Of a stretch of DNA of 7,159 nucleotides, positions 1 to 6,721 are shown in pieces. The position numbers were made by a program, and so were the translations under genes. The notes below the pieces were generated by a model that did not search any database, was not told where the DNA came from, and was given only the letters and a program-made list of their open reading frames with translations. How positions within the stretch are numbered: position 1 is the stretch's first letter; the number at the start of each line of letters is the position of its first letter. The stretch is from Oligoflexia bacterium (GTDB taxonomy: Bacteria; Bdellovibrionota; JAFGOL01): NCBI GenBank assembly GCA_016926495.1, contig JAFGOL010000282.1, positions 1 through 7,159 on the forward strand, in the 5' to 3' direction.

Positions 1-1
1 C

Positions 2-328
2 CGTCCGGGCACAAGGGCTTACAGGGAACACGGCGCGACAGTGGACCCCGTGTTAAGGGATGTTTACACAAGAAGGCTCATGAAGTACCAGGAAAGACAA
101 AAGCAGATATCACTGCAAAAAAACACCGAAATGGTAGGAAATGTTTTTGAAGTCCTTACAGACGGGATAAGTCATAAGGATTCAAATAAGTATACCGGCA
201 GGACAGCCACGGGCAAGGTCGTTAATTTTGATTTTGCGGAAACAGGTGATATATTGACCGGTAAATACACAATGGTTAAAATAACCAGGGCGCATCCCAC
301 GCATCTTACCGGGAAAGAGGAGAGATAA
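2..328 (+). CDS. miaB: MiaB-type tRNA methylthiotransferase, C-terminal part (5' end outside window)
   Basis: The frame is open from the window edge to TAA at 326-328, giving the last 108 residues. It begins [11 protein letters not shown], which matches the end of the radical-SAM barrel of MiaB-like enzymes ('YSxRPGT'). A helical linker follows (about residues 13-35 of the fragment, with [14 protein letters not shown]). The rest fits a TRAM RNA-binding domain (about 40-102), with the family-like elements 'VLTDGIS', '[11 protein letters not shown]' and '[23 protein letters not shown]'. Full-length MiaB uses two 4Fe-4S clusters and SAM to add a methylthio group at C2 of i6A37 in tRNAs that read UNN codons. 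The radical-SAM CxxxCxxC motif lies upstream and is not visible. The paralogues RimO and MtaB share this architecture, but the linker and TRAM wording fit MiaB best. The gene ends 1 nt before guaB and appears co-transcribed with it. Confidence 0.85.
   Translation, partial: RPGTRAYREHGATVDPVLRDVYTRRLMKYQERQKQISLQKNTEMVGNVFEVLTDGISHKDSNKYTGRTATGKVVNFDFAETGDILTGKYTMVKITRAHPTHLTGKEER
317..322 (+). promoter_or_regulatory. Shine-Dalgarno of guaB
   Basis: GAGGAG lies 7 nt before the guaB ATG and inside the last codons of miaB. It supports the ATG start and reinitiation or coupled translation from miaB. Confidence 0.75.
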
Positions 329-329
329 A

Positions 330-1793
330 ATGAAGACTATTATTGACGGCCTCACATTTGACGACGTTCTGCTTATGCCCGGGGAATCTTCGGTACTTCC
401 GGGAGACGTGGACGTTAAAGCAAGGCTTTCATCATCGATACATCTTAATATACCGCTTGTAAGCGCCGCAATGGACACTGTTACCGAATCAAGAACAGCA
501 ATAGCAATGGCGCAGGTCGGCGGCCTTGGCGTTATACATAAAAACTTTGAGATCCCCAGGCAGGCCGCTGAGGTTGCCAGGGTAAAAAAATTCGAAGCAG
601 GAATGATTGTTGATCCCATTACTCTTAAACCGGAAGACACTGTCGCGACCGCTAAAAAAATAATGGCAGAGTACAAGATCAGCGGCTTCCCCGTTGTTGA
701 TAACAGCGGCAAAGCCATAGGCATAGTAACAAACAGGGACCTTCGCTTTGTGGAAGACATGTCACTCAGGATAAGCACGATAATGACAAGTAAAGATCTT
801 GTAACGGTCCCTGTTGACACAACGCTTGATAAGGCAAAAAAAATACTCCAGGAACACAGGATTGAAAAACTCCTGGTGGTTGAAAAAAACGGCCACCTGT
901 CGGGCCTCATAACAGTTAAAGACATTGAAAAGAGCATACTGTACCCGTATTCATGCAAGGATACTTTCGGCAGGCTCAGGGTCGGCGCCGCAGTCGGTAC
1001 CGCCGATGATACAATGGAAAGGGTGGACGAACTTGTAAAGGCAGGTGTTGATTTCATAGTTGTAGATACGGCCCACGGCCATTCATCAAAAGTTATAGAA
1101 ACCGTAAAAACATTACGCAAAAAAAATCCCGATCTCACTCTCGTCGGCGGCAACGTGGCAACCTTCGACGCTGCAAAGGCCCTTGCCTCGGCAGGCGTTG
1201 ACTCCGTTAAAGCAGGGGTGGGGCCGGGCTCTATATGCACGACCCGCATAGTTGCGGGCATAGGCGTTCCGCAGCTTACAGCTATATTTGAATGCAGCAG
1301 GGCCCTTAAAGGCTCGGGCGTAAGCCTCATAGCTGACGGCGGCATTAAATTCAGCGGCGACATCGTAAAAGGACTTGCCGCGGGAGCAGACATCATAATG
1401 ATAGGCGGCCTCCTTGCAGGCACTGATGAAAGCCCGGGCGAAATGGTGCTCTACCAGGGCCGTTCATACAAGGTCTATCGCGGCATGGGGTCCATCGGCG
1501 CAATGAAGCAGGGCAGCAAGGACAGGTATTTCCAGAACGATATTTCTGATTCATTAAAGCTTGTACCCGAAGGTGTTGAAGGCCAGGTGCCTTACCGCGG
1601 TTCGCTAAGCTCTGTTATACACCAGCTCATAGGCGGCCTCAGGGCAGGCATGGGCTACGTGGGCGCCAAAAACATAGAAGAGCTCAAGGAAAAATCAAAG
1701 TTTGTTAAAATTACCGCGCAGGGACTGTCAGAAAGCCACGCGCATGATGTCATGATTACAAAAGAAGCCCCAAACTACAGAATTGAAAAGTGA
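330..1793 (+). CDS. guaB: Inosine-5'-monophosphate dehydrogenase (IMPDH)
   Basis: The product is 487 aa, the usual bacterial IMPDH length, and appears full length. It oxidises IMP to XMP with NAD+, the rate-limiting step of GTP synthesis. The N-terminus [13 protein letters not shown] is diagnostic. The (beta/alpha)8 barrel is interrupted by a tandem CBS (Bateman) module at about residues 92-205, which in this family binds regulatory adenine/guanine nucleotides. Visible active-site elements are VVDTAHGHS (244-252), GPGSICTTR with catalytic Cys303, ADGGIK (335-340) for IMP phosphate binding, [10 protein letters not shown] (387-396) and the flap DRYFQ with Arg399-Tyr400. The C-terminus [17 protein letters not shown] is also typical. 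The ATG follows a good Shine-Dalgarno (GAGGAG, 317-322) and lies 1 nt after miaB. guaA follows 7 nt downstream. Confidence 0.98.
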   Translation: MKTIIDGLTFDDVLLMPGESSVLPGDVDVKARLSSSIHLNIPLVSAAMDTVTESRTAIAMAQVGGLGVIHKNFEIPRQAAEVARVKKFEAGMIVDPITLKPEDTVATAKKIMAEYKISGFPVVDNSGKAIGIVTNRDLRFVEDMSLRISTIMTSKDLVTVPVDTTLDKAKKILQEHRIEKLLVVEKNGHLSGLITVKDIEKSILYPYSCKDTFGRLRVGAAVGTADDTMERVDELVKAGVDFIVVDTAHGHSSKVIETVKTLRKKNPDLTLVGGNVATFDAAKALASAGVDSVKAGVGPGSICTTRIVAGIGVPQLTAIFECSRALKGSGVSLIADGGIKFSGDIVKGLAAGADIIMIGGLLAGTDESPGEMVLYQGRSYKVYRGMGSIGAMKQGSKDRYFQNDISDSLKLVPEGVEGQVPYRGSLSSVIHQLIGGLRAGMGYVGAKNIEELKEKSKFVKITAQGLSESHAHDVMITKEAPNYRIEK

Positions 1794-1800
1794 TGGTGTT

Positions 1801-3330
1801 ATGGAAAAAGTACTTATTCTTGATTTCGGTTCACAATACACGCAGCTTATAGCAAGGCGGATAAGGGAACTCAGCGTATATTCCGAAATTTATCCCTGCA
1901 CTGCGGGCATTGATAAAATCACGGAATACGCGCCGTCCGTAATCATACTCAGCGGCGGTCCTTCAAGCGTTATGGAAGAAGGCGCGCCAACCATAGATAA
2001 AAAAATATTTTCCCTTAATGTCCCGGTGCTAGGTATCTGTTACGGCCTTCACCTTATGTCGCACCTCCTCGGCGGAAAAGTAACCCCGTCAAACAACAGG
2101 GAGTACGGAAGGGCCTTATTACAGGTAACAGATACTAAAGACCCGCTTTTTAAAGGCCTCCCGTCCTCATTCAACGTATGGATGAGCCACGGCGACAGGG
2201 CTGAAAAACTGCCTGACGGTTTTAAATCAATAGCAATAACGGACTCAATCCCTTATGGCGCAATCCGGGATACAAACAGCAAAATATACGGCGTGCAGTT
2301 CCACCCCGAGGTCTATCACACGGAGCACGGCAGCAAAATACTTTCAAATTTTTTGTTTAACATTGCGGGATTAAGCGCGTCATGGAACATGGCCGACTTT
2401 CTGCAAACATCTATTAAAAAATACCAGGCCCAGATCAAGGGCAATGTAATATGCGGAGTAAGCGGCGGCGTTGATTCTACTGTTGCGGCAGTCCTTTTAA
2501 AGGAAGCACTGGGCCCTGACAGGGTTTTTCCGATATTCGTAAATAACGGAGTATTACGCAAAAACGAAGCTGAAGACGTCCATGGCTTTTTTAAAAAAAT
2601 GGGCTTTAACCTCATCTACAAAAATGAAGAAGACCTTTTCCTTGATCGCTTAAGGGGCGTGTCAGACCCTGAAAAAAAGCGCAAAATAATAGGCCACACC
2701 TTCATAGACGTATTCCAGGCAGCAGCAACAAAGCTTGATGCACAGTTTCTTGCCCAGGGTACACTTTACCCGGACGTAATAGAATCAGTAAGCTTTAAAG
2801 GCCCGAGCGCGAAAATTAAAACCCATCACAACGTGGGCGGCCTTCCTGAAAAATTAAATCTCAAACTTGTTGAACCCTTCCGCGAATTATTCAAAGACGA
2901 AGTCCGCGCACTTGGCCGTGAACTCAATATTTCAGAAGAATTTTTAATGCGCCACCCGTTCCCGGGCCCGGGTTTAGCAGTGCGCGTGCTTGGCGACATC
3001 ACCAGGGAGCGCCTTGATATTTTAAGGGAAGTGGACCACATATTCATATCCATGCTTAAAGAATTCAATTTATATAGCAAAATCTGGCAGGCATTCGCTG
3101 TATGGCTGCCTGTTAACAGTGTCGGCGTAATGGGCGACAGCCGGACATACGAGTCAGTCGTTGCTTTAAGGGCTGTTACCAGTGTTGACGGCATGACCGC
3201 CGATTGGTTTGCGTTTGAGCATGATTTCCTGGCAAAGGTTTCAAACCGCATTATCAACGAGGTCAAGGGCGTAAACCGCGTAGTCTATGACGTCTCCTCA
3301 AAGCCTCCGGCTACCATTGAGTGGGAATAG
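1801..3330 (+). CDS. guaA: GMP synthase, glutamine-hydrolysing
   Basis: The product is 509 aa from ATG 1801, close to the usual 510-525. An in-frame TTG at 1783 would add six residues inside guaB. I prefer the ATG because it puts MEKVLILDFGSQYTQLIAR at the N-terminus, as in the family. The enzyme aminates XMP to GMP using glutamine and ATP. The class I glutamine amidotransferase domain (about 3-190) has nucleophile Cys80 in GICYG and the His168/Glu170 pair in QFHPE. The ATP-pyrophosphatase domain has the P-loop SGGVDS (221-226). The C-terminal dimerisation domain carries RHPFPGPGLAVR, GVMGDSRTY, DGMTADW and the terminal SSKPPATIEWE. Only 7 nt separate it from guaB and no strong Shine-Dalgarno is seen, so translation is probably coupled to guaB. 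Residue 84, four after the catalytic Cys, is His where class I amidotransferases nearly always have Gln (GxCxGxQ); the codon is CAC. Confidence 0.97.
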   Translation: MEKVLILDFGSQYTQLIARRIRELSVYSEIYPCTAGIDKITEYAPSVIILSGGPSSVMEEGAPTIDKKIFSLNVPVLGICYGLHLMSHLLGGKVTPSNNREYGRALLQVTDTKDPLFKGLPSSFNVWMSHGDRAEKLPDGFKSIAITDSIPYGAIRDTNSKIYGVQFHPEVYHTEHGSKILSNFLFNIAGLSASWNMADFLQTSIKKYQAQIKGNVICGVSGGVDSTVAAVLLKEALGPDRVFPIFVNNGVLRKNEAEDVHGFFKKMGFNLIYKNEEDLFLDRLRGVSDPEKKRKIIGHTFIDVFQAAATKLDAQFLAQGTLYPDVIESVSFKGPSAKIKTHHNVGGLPEKLNLKLVEPFRELFKDEVRALGRELNISEEFLMRHPFPGPGLAVRVLGDITRERLDILREVDHIFISMLKEFNLYSKIWQAFAVWLPVNSVGVMGDSRTYESVVALRAVTSVDGMTADWFAFEHDFLAKVSNRIINEVKGVNRVVYDVSSKPPATIEWE

Positions 3331-3425
3331 TTCATTACATGCCCAACAGCCCCGGCTGAGTTGAGACCATTCCCCTCGGCTTACTCTTTGCCGGTATTAA
3401 CATGGATTAATCCGCCGGGTCTTTG
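3331..3425. other. Convergent gap between guaA and the 91-aa gene
   Basis: Both flanking genes point into this gap, so their transcripts should end here, but no hairpin followed by a T-run is present. Two weak candidates exist. One is AACAGCC/GGCTG(A)GTT at 3345-3362, with a 2-nt loop and a bulged A. The other is CCGG-ATTAA/TTAAT-CCGG at 3391-3418, with an internal loop. The second competes with the larger palindrome at 3400-3456. Confidence 0.4.
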
Positions 3426-3456
3426 CTACCGCAAGCCCCGCCGCATAAATCCATGT
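3400..3456. repeat. Imperfect palindrome spanning the 3' end of the 91-aa gene
   Basis: Bases 3400-3421 pair with 3435-3456 at 18 of 22 positions. The outer 9 bp are perfect (ACATGGATT / AATCCATGT). The centre can add a small TTGC/GCAA stem around TACC (3423-3434). No T-run follows on either strand, so it is not a classical intrinsic terminator. It overlaps the last codons and the TAG stop of the minus-strand gene. It could be a bidirectional transcript-end hairpin, a REP-like element or the scar of a mobile element. Other copies would have to be sought in the genome. Confidence 0.6.
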
Positions 3457-3701
3457 AACATCCCGGCTTCATCGTGTAAATATGGTATTTTGTCAGTGTA
3501 AACAAATGTGTGGAGATTAAATTTAAGCCCTTCATCTATCTTTTTTTTAGTTTCTTTAGCGAGAATTTTTTTAACAGGGTTATGTCCTATTACATAACCA
3601 GCTTTAACACCTTGTTCTAATATTTCTTCCGGTTCAATAATAGAAACCCACTGGTCAGGGTATTCTGCTTTAATTTGTTTCCATGTTAATTTCTTATTCA
3701 T
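3426..3701 (-). CDS. Small conserved-looking hypothetical protein, 91 aa
   Basis: I do not recognise this protein with certainty. It has no signal peptide or membrane segment and is rich in Lys, Glu and Ile, so it looks like a small soluble cytoplasmic protein. The start LTWKQIKAEYPDQWVSII followed by a segment ending GYVIGHN weakly resembles small uncharacterised bacterial proteins of the type '(Y/F)P(D/N)QWV...G.VIAHS'. Those are sometimes found near aspartyl-protease-like genes, and I treat this as a loose impression only. ATG 3701 is supported by GAGGT at 3709-3713, 7 nt upstream. The last residues (about MLHGFMRRGLR) are encoded within a GC-richer palindrome, so the natural C-terminus may have been altered there. 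It is convergent with guaA and divergent from the symporter gene. Confidence 0.65.
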   Translation of the reverse strand: MNKKLTWKQIKAEYPDQWVSIIEPEEILEQGVKAGYVIGHNPVKKILAKETKKKIDEGLKFNLHTFVYTDKIPYLHDEAGMLHGFMRRGLR

Positions 3702-3827
3702 AATTTTTACCTCAATGCTTTAGGTTAAATAATTACAATGTTATATTATCACATTTTGAGTCTATATAGATAAATAATTAATACAAGTATCTATTGCTAA
3801 ATGATTTAATAACTATATAATTTTTTT
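3702..3827. promoter_or_regulatory. AT-rich divergent promoter region
   Basis: This is a 126-bp, strongly AT-rich gap between the minus-strand 91-aa gene and the plus-strand symporter gene, so both promoters should lie here. The minus-side Shine-Dalgarno GAGGT is clear (3709-3713). I could not settle on one minus-strand -10/-35 pair because many TA-rich hexamers compete. Confidence 0.5.
3794..3821 (+). promoter_or_regulatory. Sigma-70-like promoter at the symporter start
   Basis: TTGCTA (3794-3799), a 16-nt spacer and a perfect TATAAT (3816-3821) form a plausible -35/-10 pair. Transcription would begin about 7 nt after the -10 box, on or next to the ATG at 3828. There is no Shine-Dalgarno before that ATG. 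If this promoter is used, the mRNA is leaderless. Confidence 0.5.
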
Positions 3828-5570
3828 ATGCAATTACATTGGTTAGATTGGGTTTTTATCTTCCTTTATTTTTTGTTAAGCATCTATGTCGGTCTCAGGT
3901 TTACTAAAAAAGCCAGTACCAGTATTGCTGATTATTTTGTTTCCGGAAGAAGTATGCCCTGGTGGCTGGCTGGTACTTCCATGGTTGCTACTACTTTTGC
4001 TGCTGATACGCCTTTGGCTGTAACGGGACTGGTTGCTATGAATGGTATTGCGGGTAACTGGTTATGGTGGAATTTTTTAATGAGCGGTATGCTGACCGTG
4101 TTTTTTTATGCCAGATTGTGGAGAAGGGCTGGTGTTTTAACAGATGTTGAATTTACTGAACTTCGTTACGGAGGTAAGCCTGCTGCATTTTTAAGATGTT
4201 TCAGGGCCCTTTATCTGGCTATACCTATTAACTGTATCATAATGAGTTGGGTTCTCCTGGCTATGATTAAAATATTAGGAGTTACTTTAAGTATAAACAA
4301 GATATATGCAGTCTTGATCTGTATCGGTGTTACACTCATTTATACAACTCTTTCCGGCTTATGGGGGATTATATTTACGGATCTTATTCAATTTGTTATT
4401 GCCATGTCAGGCTCTGTTATCTTAATGTTTTTTGCACTAAATAAAGTAGATGGTGTAAGTGGTTTAAAGGTAAAACTCATTGAACAGTACGGGGCTGACA
4501 ATAGTATTCTGAATTTTTTCCCAACCATCGGTTCAGAATGGATGCCTTTATCTGCGTTTCTGGTTTATATTGGTGTTCAATGGTGGGCGTCATGGTATCC
4601 CGGTTCCGAGCCTGGGGGTGGTGGTTATGTTGCTCAACGTATGTTTTCTGCTAAAAATGAAAAACACTCGCTGCTTGCAACACTTTGGTTTAATATTGCG
4701 CATTATGCTATAAGACCATGGCCATGGATTTTAGTGGCTCTTGTTACTTTAGTTTTGTATCCCAATTTGGAAGATAAAGAATCCGGTTATATATTGGCCA
4801 TGGTTGATTTATTGCCCCGTGGTTTTGCCGGCTTGCTTTTAGCTGCATTTGCTGCTGCTTTTATGTCGACTATGTCTACCATGCTGAACTGGGGAAGTTC
4901 CTATTTTGTTAATGATTTTTATAAACGTTTTATTAAACCTGAAGAAAATGAAAAACATTATGTAGTTGTTTCTAAAGTCAGTACCGTGTTTTTAATGATT
5001 CTGGCAGGATTGTGTTCAATGATTATGGATACGATTAGCGGAGCCTGGATGTTACTTATGGCTATTGGTGCTGGTACAGGTTTGGTTTTGATACTGCGCT
5101 GGTTCTGGTGGCGTATTAATGCATGGTCGGAAATCAGCTCCATGATTGCCTCGTTTATTATTGCTGTAATTCTGCAAAATGTTATTGGTCTAAATGCGGG
5201 TGAACCGAAGCAATTTGCCCTTGTTATGTTACTTACCGTACTTGGTACTACAATTATATGGTTGATTGTTACCTACCTGACCAAACCAGAAGCAGATACT
5301 GTTCTTTTAAAATTTTATGAAAAAGTTCAGCCTGGTGGTAATTTGTGGAAACCAATTGCATTAAAATCTGAAATTACTGTTGAGAAAAAATCATTATACA
5401 ATGATTTTATAGGTTGGTTCTCAGGTTGTGTTCTTGTATATAGTTTGTTATTTGGTGTTGGCAAACTGATATTGGGATATACCTATTCAGGAGTTATTAT
5501 TTTATTTATCGGCTTATTATCCGGTTATATCATATATAAGATCTTTAAAAATTTATCTTTTATTTCATAA
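3828..5570 (+). CDS. Sodium:solute symporter (SSS family) membrane transporter
   Basis: This 580-aa integral inner-membrane protein has about 13-15 predicted hydrophobic segments and belongs to the SSS family (PF00474 type, LeuT fold), which couples Na+ influx to uptake of a small solute. Family signatures include DYFVSGRSMPWWLAGTSMVA (36-55), the ELRYGG loop (111-116), YTTLSGLWGIIFTDLIQF (172-189) and the Ser/Thr-rich segment FMSTMSTMLNWGSSY (345-359). The last corresponds to TM8 of vSGLT, which supplies Na2-site ligands. Two further hydrophobic segments (about 524-548 and 551-573) extend the C-terminus beyond the SSS core. The substrate cannot be read from sequence; the subfamily resembles uncharacterised symporters common in Bacteroidota and relatives. 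Codon use is T/A-rich, unlike guaBA, and there is no Shine-Dalgarno. Both suggest a different history from the neighbouring operon, possibly transfer. Confidence 0.93.
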   Translation: MQLHWLDWVFIFLYFLLSIYVGLRFTKKASTSIADYFVSGRSMPWWLAGTSMVATTFAADTPLAVTGLVAMNGIAGNWLWWNFLMSGMLTVFFYARLWRRAGVLTDVEFTELRYGGKPAAFLRCFRALYLAIPINCIIMSWVLLAMIKILGVTLSINKIYAVLICIGVTLIYTTLSGLWGIIFTDLIQFVIAMSGSVILMFFALNKVDGVSGLKVKLIEQYGADNSILNFFPTIGSEWMPLSAFLVYIGVQWWASWYPGSEPGGGGYVAQRMFSAKNEKHSLLATLWFNIAHYAIRPWPWILVALVTLVLYPNLEDKESGYILAMVDLLPRGFAGLLLAAFAAAFMSTMSTMLNWGSSYFVNDFYKRFIKPEENEKHYVVVSKVSTVFLMILAGLCSMIMDTISGAWMLLMAIGAGTGLVLILRWFWWRINAWSEISSMIASFIIAVILQNVIGLNAGEPKQFALVMLLTVLGTTIIWLIVTYLTKPEADTVLLKFYEKVQPGGNLWKPIALKSEITVEKKSLYNDFIGWFSGCVLVYSLLFGVGKLILGYTYSGVIILFIGLLSGYIIYKIFKNLSFIS

Positions 5571-5740
5571 TTTCTTGGGCGACTAATGGGCGACCACTAC
5601 ATCAAAATACAGGGTAACAAAGAGAATTGAAGGCAACAAAAAGAATGGCTAACATCTTGCAATTATTTGTAATTTGTTAAAATTCTTGGTGTTTTTGAAA
5701 AAGATGATTTTCGCCTCATAACCCGAAGGTTAAAAGTTCA
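5571..5740. other. Convergent gap between the symporter and secreted-protein genes
   Basis: Transcripts from both sides converge here. It contains a tandem TGGGCGAC repeat (5576-5583 and 5587-5594, 11-bp period), an A/T-only hairpin AATTA-TTTG-TAATT and the small UUCG hairpin listed separately. I see no credible gene. Confidence 0.4.
5719..5732 (-). terminator. Possible terminator hairpin after the secreted-protein gene
   Basis: On the minus strand, TAACC-TTCG-GGTTA forms a 5-bp stem closed by the very stable cUUCGg tetraloop, starting 8 nt after the TAA stop. No T-run follows directly (the next bases are TGAGGCG), so it is a weak terminator or a 3'-end stabilising hairpin. Confidence 0.3.
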
Positions 5741-6568
5741 TTATTGTTCGTCTTGTTCATGGTTTTCTGAAATCGCTTGCCCCATGTTGTAATACGCGGC
5801 GGCTTTTTCTAAATCTCCTGCCCTGTAGTGAGCATCTGCCTGCGTAAAGAGTGAGGTTTCCCTGGACAGGTTGCTGTATGCTGAAGCCTTCTCTAAATTT
5901 CCCATTCTGTAGTATGCGTCTGATATATATTGATATATTCGGGCTTTCTTGTCCTTATTCATTTCCTTTCTGTATTCAGCTTCTTTTTTTTCTTCTCCTG
6001 CCTTATTGCTGAAGAATGCAGCCTGCCGATTATTGCCCACATTTTTGTGTTGATTTGCTCTAATTTGGGATATATTGGCTTCCTGGACTTTTTCGTCCTC
6101 GTAGTTCTCCATTTTTTCGATAAAAGCTTCCCCGTATTGAATAAGCATTTCATTTTTATTAAGTCCGGCAAACATTTGCAGTATGGTCAGTTCTCTGTCT
6201 GTACCGTCACTGTTTTCATTCAGGAATTGCAACGCGGAGCTTAGTTCTGCAACATTTTCGTTCATACCGTTCCTTAAGTATTCCCTGGTAATAGTTCTCA
6301 ATATACGTTCGCGTACTTTTGTTTCAGCTTTTTTAGTATCATTGTTATTATCAGAATCATCATCGTCATCGTCGTATGACCGGTCCTCATCATCTCCGGT
6401 ATTTCCCCCGCCTATTCTGACCATTAATTCTTTATCGGGACGTCCGACATTTCTTGAACTCCAGGTTGGATCTGTTTTGCTTCCGATACTGTCTCTTGTC
6501 CACCATGCAAAAATTGCCGAATGGCTTAGTATTATGCTTAAAAGAATTAAATTTTTTATTATTTTCAT
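5741..6568 (-). CDS. Secreted/periplasmic protein with Asp-rich stretch and TPR-like C-terminus, 275 aa
   Basis: I do not recognise a named family. ATG 6568 is chosen over an in-frame TTG at 6577 because GGGAG lies 9 nt upstream and the ATG gives a textbook Sec signal peptide: MKIIKN, a hydrophobic core at 7-20 and probable cleavage after Ala21 (IFA|WW). There is no lipobox Cys. Residues 59-77 are strongly acidic, including six consecutive Asp (66-71) followed by a Ser/Asp/Asn stretch. Residues 80-200 are charged and helical, possibly partly coiled-coil. The C-terminus carries two TPR-like helix pairs (about 210-238 and 239-265), seen in DAYYRMGNLEKASAY and DAHYRAGDLEKAAAYY. TPRs usually mediate protein contacts, so an exported scaffold or envelope-complex subunit is a reasonable inference, but the partner is unknown. 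A sigma-54-like promoter lies just upstream. No neighbour shares its strand in the window except the distant 91-aa gene. Confidence 0.8.
   Translation of the reverse strand: MKIIKNLILLSIILSHSAIFAWWTRDSIGSKTDPTWSSRNVGRPDKELMVRIGGGNTGDDEDRSYDDDDDDSDNNNDTKKAETKVRERILRTITREYLRNGMNENVAELSSALQFLNENSDGTDRELTILQMFAGLNKNEMLIQYGEAFIEKMENYEDEKVQEANISQIRANQHKNVGNNRQAAFFSNKAGEEKKEAEYRKEMNKDKKARIYQYISDAYYRMGNLEKASAYSNLSRETSLFTQADAHYRAGDLEKAAAYYNMGQAISENHEQDEQ
6357..6377 (-). repeat. Trinucleotide (GAT/GAC) run encoding poly-Asp
   Basis: A short GAY-codon run encodes the six-Asp tract of the secreted protein. Mixed GAT and GAC codons make slippage less likely than in a pure repeat, but its length could still vary between strains without changing the frame. 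Confidence 0.5.
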
Positions 6569-6577
6569 GGTATCCAA

Positions 6578-6582
6578 CTCCC
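6578..6582 (-). promoter_or_regulatory. Shine-Dalgarno of the secreted-protein gene
   Basis: GGGAG on the minus strand lies 9 nt before ATG 6568. It immediately precedes the alternative TTG at 6577, leaving no usable spacing there, so it decides in favour of the ATG. Confidence 0.65.
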
Positions 6583-6606
6583 GTTAATTTGGTATTAAGT
6601 GTAATT

Positions 6607-6623
6607 TGCATTTTTTGTGCCAA
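6607..6623 (-). promoter_or_regulatory. Sigma-54 (-24/-12) promoter of the secreted-protein gene
   Basis: Read on the minus strand the site is TTGGCACAAAAAATGCA. The known consensus is YTGGCAC(G/A)-N4-TTGCW. The -24 element TTGGCAC is complete, and the -12 element is ATGCA, one mismatch from TTGCW. The GG and GC dinucleotides are exactly 12 bases apart. The predicted +1 is near 6597, giving a leader of about 29 nt that contains the GGGAG Shine-Dalgarno. A second TGGCAC lies 10 bp further upstream (6627-6632) but lacks its own -12 partner. If real, expression needs RpoN and an AAA+ activator bound upstream. Neither protein is encoded in the window. Confidence 0.6.
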
Positions 6624-6693
6624 TTTGTGCCATGAGAATAAGCTATTGATTTCAGGCTGTTAAAAGATTAGATACCTGGAAATTGTGCTGGTA

Positions 6694-6721
6694 TTGAATA
6701 CAAAATATTTACCTGTATAAA
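6694..6721 (+). promoter_or_regulatory. Possible sigma-70 promoter facing the MNT gene
   Basis: TTGAAT (6694-6699), a 16-nt spacer and TATAAA (6716-6721) form a fair -35/-10 match. Transcription would start near 6728. The resulting leader would carry GGAGG (6764-6768), followed 12 nt later by an in-frame ATG at 6781. Confidence 0.35.

Noticed and set aside
182..1423. Long open frame on the minus strand opposite guaB
   Set aside because: It is fully antisense to a certain IMPDH gene, has Ser/Thr/Ala/Pro-rich shadow composition, no domain and no start signal. It is a by-product of guaB codon bias.
1783..1800. TTG start at 1783 for guaA
   Set aside because: It would add six non-family residues within guaB. 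The ATG at 1801 matches the known N-terminus.
2316..3266. Two minus-strand open frames opposite guaA (2316-2615 and 2826-3266)
   Set aside because: Both lie within conserved GuaA domains, have no recognisable motifs and are shadows.
5636..5690. Integron attC-like or micro-ORF signal (CTAAC...GTTAAA; ATG at 5646)
   Set aside because: The core sites do not match RYYYAAC/GTTRRRY, and the 11-codon frame has no ribosome site.
6575..6577. TTG start at 6577 for the secreted protein
   Set aside because: The Shine-Dalgarno abuts this codon and is correctly spaced only for ATG 6568.
6183..6663. Plus-strand open frames opposite and upstream of the secreted-protein gene
   Set aside because: Their Ser/Phe-rich translations mirror the Asp/Lys-rich minus-strand gene, which has a signal peptide, Shine-Dalgarno and promoter.
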